A stretch of 9,294 bases of DNA, from assembly GCA_007120685.1 (NCBI GenBank), contig SKNG01000205.1, positions 1-9,294 on the forward strand, written 5' to 3'. The translations under genes were made by a program, and so were the position numbers. Origin of the DNA: Paracoccaceae bacterium (GTDB lineage Bacteria > Pseudomonadota > Alphaproteobacteria > Rhodobacterales > Rhodobacteraceae). Each line of letters begins with the position of its first letter. Positions within the stretch are counted from its first letter, which is position 1. Below, one piece after another: positions 7,130-9,294 of this stretch. A model generated the notes under the pieces. That model saw nothing but the letters and a program-made list of their open reading frames with translations, was not told the DNA's origin and did not search any database.

Positions 7130-7402
7130 CTACATCGTCTCGCCGAAGCGCTCGTCCACCAGCGTGGCCAGCGCGTCGAGCAACTCCTCGGCCTGCGCGC
7201 CGGAAGTGCGCACCACGATCTCGGTCCCGCGAGAGGCGGCCAGCATCAAGAGCCCCATGATCGAATCGCCCGAGACGCTCATGCCGTCCTTTTCCACCTC
7301 GGCAGAGGCGTCGAACCTTTCCACCACCTCCACAAACCGGGCCGAAGCACGGGCATGCAGCCCCTTTTCATTGACGATCTTCAACACCTTTTCGGCACTC
7401 AA
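7130..7402 (-). CDS. ptsH: HPr-family phosphocarrier protein
   Basis: A 90-residue cytoplasmic phosphocarrier that takes phosphate from Enzyme I and passes it to EIIA proteins. The active-site motif GLHARASARF (14-23) contains the phosphorylated His16. The second motif GDSIMGLLMLA (45-55) contains Ser47, the equivalent of Ser46 phosphorylated by HprK in other bacteria, matching the hprK gene of the same operon. The start is TTG 7402, in the 4-nt overlap TTGA with the end of the EIIA gene. A GGGGAGAGG site (7414-7406) supports it, and it gives the expected N-terminus MSAEKVLKIVNEKG. The only other nearby in-frame start, GTG 7387, would remove the first beta-strand. No sugar-specific permease is nearby, so a regulatory (PTS-Ntr-like) role is more likely than sugar uptake. 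Enzyme I (ptsP) must be elsewhere. Confidence 0.95.
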   Translation of the reverse strand: MSAEKVLKIVNEKGLHARASARFVEVVERFDASAEVEKDGMSVSGDSIMGLLMLAASRGTEIVVRTSGAQAEELLDALATLVDERFGETM

Positions 7403-7809
7403 ATGCCTCTCCCCCCGGTAACCTCGATGGAATTGATGTATTTCCTGCCGGCCTCCAGCGCCAGCGCCGTTGCCTCGGCCACGCTGTGATGGCGCGATTT
7501 CGCCAGCTTGATCAGCATCGGCAGGTTGGCGCCATAAAGGATGCGCCGGTTCGCTGGCCGACAGGCCGGCATCGAAAGGTTCGAGGGCGACCCGCCAAAC
7601 ATGTCGGTCACCACCACCACCCCGCTGCCGGTATCCACCTCGTCGGCGGCGTGGGCGATCTCCTGCTGCTTGGCGGCGCGGTCATGGTCGTATTCGATGG
7701 AAATCGCCCGGATCCCGGTTTGGCGACCGACCACATGCTCGACCGCCGCCAGATATTCGCGCGCCAGCCCGCCATGCGCCACGATGACGATACCGATCAC
7801 GCGCTTCAT
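7399..7809 (-). CDS. PTS EIIA component, mannose family
   Basis: A 136-residue cytoplasmic phosphoacceptor of the EIIA(Man) family (PF03610). MKRVIGIVIVAHGGLAREYL places the phosphorylated His at residue 12. VVVVTDMFGGSPSN (64-77) is the second hallmark, with Asp69 in the position that supports the active His in the E. coli protein. NLPMLIKLAKSR (95-106) is also typical. Unlike ManX of E. coli, no IIB domain is fused and no IIC/IID permease genes follow, so phosphate transfer probably has a regulatory rather than transport purpose, as in other alphaproteobacteria with incomplete PTS. ATG 7809 overlaps the rapZ stop as ATGA, and its own stop overlaps the HPr TTG start. It is often annotated as ptsM or manX. 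Confidence 0.93.
   Translation of the reverse strand: MKRVIGIVIVAHGGLAREYLAAVEHVVGRQTGIRAISIEYDHDRAAKQQEIAHAADEVDTGSGVVVVTDMFGGSPSNLSMPACRPANRRILYGANLPMLIKLAKSRHHSVAEATALALEAGRKYINSIEVTGGRGI
7400..7414 (-). promoter_or_regulatory. Ribosome site and TTG start of HPr
   Basis: GGGGAGAGG on the minus strand (7414-7406) precedes TTG (7402-7400) by 3 nt, or by 6 nt measured from its GGAG. The TTG overlaps the EIIA stop in the string TTGA. No in-frame ATG is available, so this site decides the start. Confidence 0.7.
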
Positions 7810-8723
7810 CCCTGTCCTGCCGGCGGCACCCGCGCCGCGCGCCGGTCCAGTTCCCGGTGCCTTTTTGACACCCGCCAGCCGGCCGCCGCAAGGGTCGCGG
7901 CCAGTTTTTCGGCCGTCGCCACCGACCGATGTCGCCCGCCGGTGCAGCCGAAAGCGATGGTCAGGCTGGTCTTGCCCTCGTCGACGAAGGCATCAAGCAG
8001 CGAGGCAACCAGATCCTGCACCCGGCCGAAGAACGGGGCAAAACGCGGATCGGCCTCGATGAATGCGACGACGCCGGGGTCGCGGCCGTCGCAGGCGCGC
8101 AATGCGTCGTCCCAATGCGGATTGGCCAGAAACCGGCAATCGAATACCATGTCCACCCCGCGCGGCAGGCCCCGCTTGTAGGAAAAGGACTGCACCGATA
8201 ACGCCATCGGCAGGCCGGTTTGCGGCACAAAGACGCGCAGCACCTCGGCGCGCAGGGCGTGGGGTGTGAAACGGCTGGTGTCAATCAGGTGATCGGCGGC
8301 CTCGCGCACCGGTTCCATCAATTCCTTTTCGCGCGCGATGCCCACCTGCGGCGGCTCCTCCGGGCTCAGCGGGTGGCGGCGGCGGGTTTCGGAAAAGCGG
8401 CGCACCAGCGTGTCGGCATCGCAATCGAGATACAGCAGTTCCAGCGCCACATCGGGCCGGCGGTGCAGCAGGCCTACCAGTTCCATCAGACCATCGGCCG
8501 AGAATTCGCGATTGCGCGCATCGACACCCAGCGCCAGGGGGCGCGGCAGCGGCGGGCCGTCCAGCAGCCGCGGGATCAGCGAAAGCGGCAGGTTGTCGAT
8601 CGCCTCGAACCCGGCGTCCTCCAGCGTGTTGATCGCCGACGAGCGCCCGGCACCAGAGGGACCGGTGACGATGATCACCCGCTGACCCTGACTGTTGGAC
8701 CCCGCCTCACGCATGCCCGTCAC
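7806..8723 (-). CDS. rapZ: RNase adapter protein RapZ
   Basis: A 305-residue cytoplasmic RNA-binding P-loop protein. In E. coli RapZ binds small RNAs such as GlmZ, directs RNase E cleavage and thereby controls glucosamine-6-phosphate synthase; the target in this organism is unknown. Walker A is GPSGAGRS (21-28); LELLYLDCDADTLVRRFSET (94-113) is the Walker B region; SFSYKRGLPRGVDMVFDCRF (179-198) and LANPHWDD are followed by the C-terminal GCTGGRHRSV (259-268), the conserved RNA-binding/oligomer domain. The start is either GTG 8723, overlapping the hprK stop as GTGA, or ATG 8714, three codons later. I chose GTG because the site AAGGA (8733-8729) is 5 nt from it but 14 nt from the ATG. In E. 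coli rapZ also sits with PTS-Ntr genes (ptsN, npr), so this linkage is old. Confidence 0.95.
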   Translation of the reverse strand: MTGMREAGSNSQGQRVIIVTGPSGAGRSSAINTLEDAGFEAIDNLPLSLIPRLLDGPPLPRPLALGVDARNREFSADGLMELVGLLHRRPDVALELLYLDCDADTLVRRFSETRRRHPLSPEEPPQVGIAREKELMEPVREAADHLIDTSRFTPHALRAEVLRVFVPQTGLPMALSVQSFSYKRGLPRGVDMVFDCRFLANPHWDDALRACDGRDPGVVAFIEADPRFAPFFGRVQDLVASLLDAFVDEGKTSLTIAFGCTGGRHRSVATAEKLAATLAAAGWRVSKRHRELDRRAARVPPAGQG

Positions 8724-9265
8724 CAATTTCCTTCGGGCCTCTCGATATAGTGCCGCAGCGCGGCAGGGAAGCCCGCCGACAGCGCCCCGCCCTTCGCCGG
8801 CGCAGCGAGGCACGGCAACGTGATCCCCTGCAGGGTGATGGTCTCCTCCGCCGGCAGACGGCGGGTCTCTGTCCGGGCCAGGTCGATGACCAGCCGCAAA
8901 CGCACCAGGCGCAAATGTCCAAGCCGCAACAACCCCAGCCCGCGCCGCTCCAGCAGCCCGGCGATGGGGCGTGGCGCACGGGCGTAAAGCGCGCCGTCCC
9001 GTGGCCAGGTCAGGCTGCGGTCATCGGCCACCAGCCGCGCCCCCTGCGCGATCAGTGCCAGCGCCAGCGTGCTCTTGCCGGCACCTGCCGGACCGATGAT
9101 CGCGATGCCGCAGTCAGGGCCGAAGGCAACCGTGCTGGCATGGCGCGCAATGGCCCGCCGCGCGCCCGCCGCGTGTTCGCCCGCCCCCGCATCGTGGCCG
9201 CCCCGCGCGCCGCCCATGCTGCCGGTGCGGGCACCGGCGGGGGCGATGGCATCGGGCGGGGCCAT
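8720..9265 (-). CDS. hprK: HPr kinase/phosphorylase, minimal alphaproteobacterial form
   Basis: A 181-residue cytoplasmic serine kinase/phosphorylase acting on HPr. Only the C-terminal kinase domain is present, with none of the N-terminal domain of the roughly 310-residue Firmicutes enzyme, as is usual in alphaproteobacteria. Visible: HAS near 42-44; the P-loop GPAGAGKS at 58-65; LVADDR (78-83) with the acidic pair expected to act in catalysis; and LLERRGLGLL (104-113), the HprK signature region that includes Glu106. The first 40 residues are Gly/Ala/His-rich and look unstructured. They may be a real tail or reflect a start set too far upstream; ATG 9217 (Met17) is the only alternative ATG and neither has a strong ribosome site. 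ATG 9265 lies 5 nt after the preceding stop. The C-terminal region after residue 140 is less typical. Confidence 0.88.
   Translation of the reverse strand: MAPPDAIAPAGARTGSMGGARGGHDAGAGEHAAGARRAIARHASTVAFGPDCGIAIIGPAGAGKSTLALALIAQGARLVADDRSLTWPRDGALYARAPRPIAGLLERRGLGLLRLGHLRLVRLRLVIDLARTETRRLPAEETITLQGITLPCLAAPAKGGALSAGFPAALRHYIERPEGNW
8721..8733 (-). promoter_or_regulatory. Ribosome site deciding the rapZ start
   Basis: AAGGA (8733-8729 on the minus strand) lies inside the 3' end of hprK, 5 nt before GTG 8723-8721. The alternative ATG at 8714 would have an unusually long 14-nt spacing. Confidence 0.55.
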
Positions 9266-9270
9266 GGCGG

Positions 9271-9294
9271 TTACACGGGCAGGCCGACGACGAA
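9271..9294 (-). CDS. C-terminal end of an upstream protein, perhaps a ChvG-like sensor kinase
   Basis: The last seven codons, reading FVVGLPV and then TAA, lie on the minus strand 5 nt before hprK. Histidine kinase ATPase domains often end in F-V/T-V-x-LP, and in many alphaproteobacteria hprK directly follows the chvI-chvG two-component genes. The identification rests on that gene order and seven residues only. Confidence 0.4.
   Translation of the reverse strand, partial: FVVGLPV

Overview
The window is high-GC alphaproteobacterial chromosome, most probably from a member of the Rhodobacterales (Paracoccus/Rhodobacter-like). The grounds are the very high G+C, EtfB/EtfA sequences close to my memory of the Paracoccus proteins, a DUF6473-like protein (a family I know from this order), a minimal kinase-domain-only HprK, and the order (sensor kinase end)-hprK-rapZ-EIIA(Man)-HPr. 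Species cannot be fixed from the sequence alone.

Layout, left to right. (1) 1-2344, minus: pheT, the phenylalanyl-tRNA synthetase beta chain, cut at its C-terminus by the window edge. (2) 2345-2626: a divergent intergenic stretch packed with palindromes, including an intrinsic-terminator-like hairpin aimed at pheT and a duplicated AAGCGCTT element at a candidate pheT promoter. (3) 2627-5251, plus: a small two-helix HIG1-type membrane protein, a PduO-type cob(I)alamin adenosyltransferase 4 nt downstream, then etfB and etfA overlapping by one base, closed by a perfect 10-bp terminator stem. (4) 5308-6006, minus: a short DUF6473-like protein of unknown function. (5) 6152-7027, plus: 3-hydroxybutyryl-CoA dehydrogenase (hbd). 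(6) 7028-7129: a convergent intergenic element with stacked hairpins. (7) 7130-9294, minus: a tightly coupled operon read right to left, namely the last residues of an upstream protein (probably a ChvG-like sensor kinase), hprK, rapZ, an EIIA of the mannose family, and HPr.

How they fit together. The plus-strand genes supply shared machinery of acyl-CoA metabolism: adenosylcobalamin for acyl-CoA mutases, the electron acceptor of acyl-CoA dehydrogenases (ETF), and an NAD-dependent hydroxyacyl-CoA dehydrogenase. The minus-strand operon is a regulatory phosphotransfer circuit with no sugar permease in view. HPr carries both the catalytic His16 and a Ser47 target for HprK, EIIA receives phosphate on His12, and RapZ is an RNA-binding adapter. 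Joins of 4 bp (GTGA, ATGA, TTGA) indicate translational coupling of the last three genes.

I do not see mobile elements, CRISPR arrays, tRNA or rRNA genes. Nothing here is a clearly new system. The parts most worth a second look are the pheT upstream region, the DUF6473-like protein and the 7028-7110 intergenic element.
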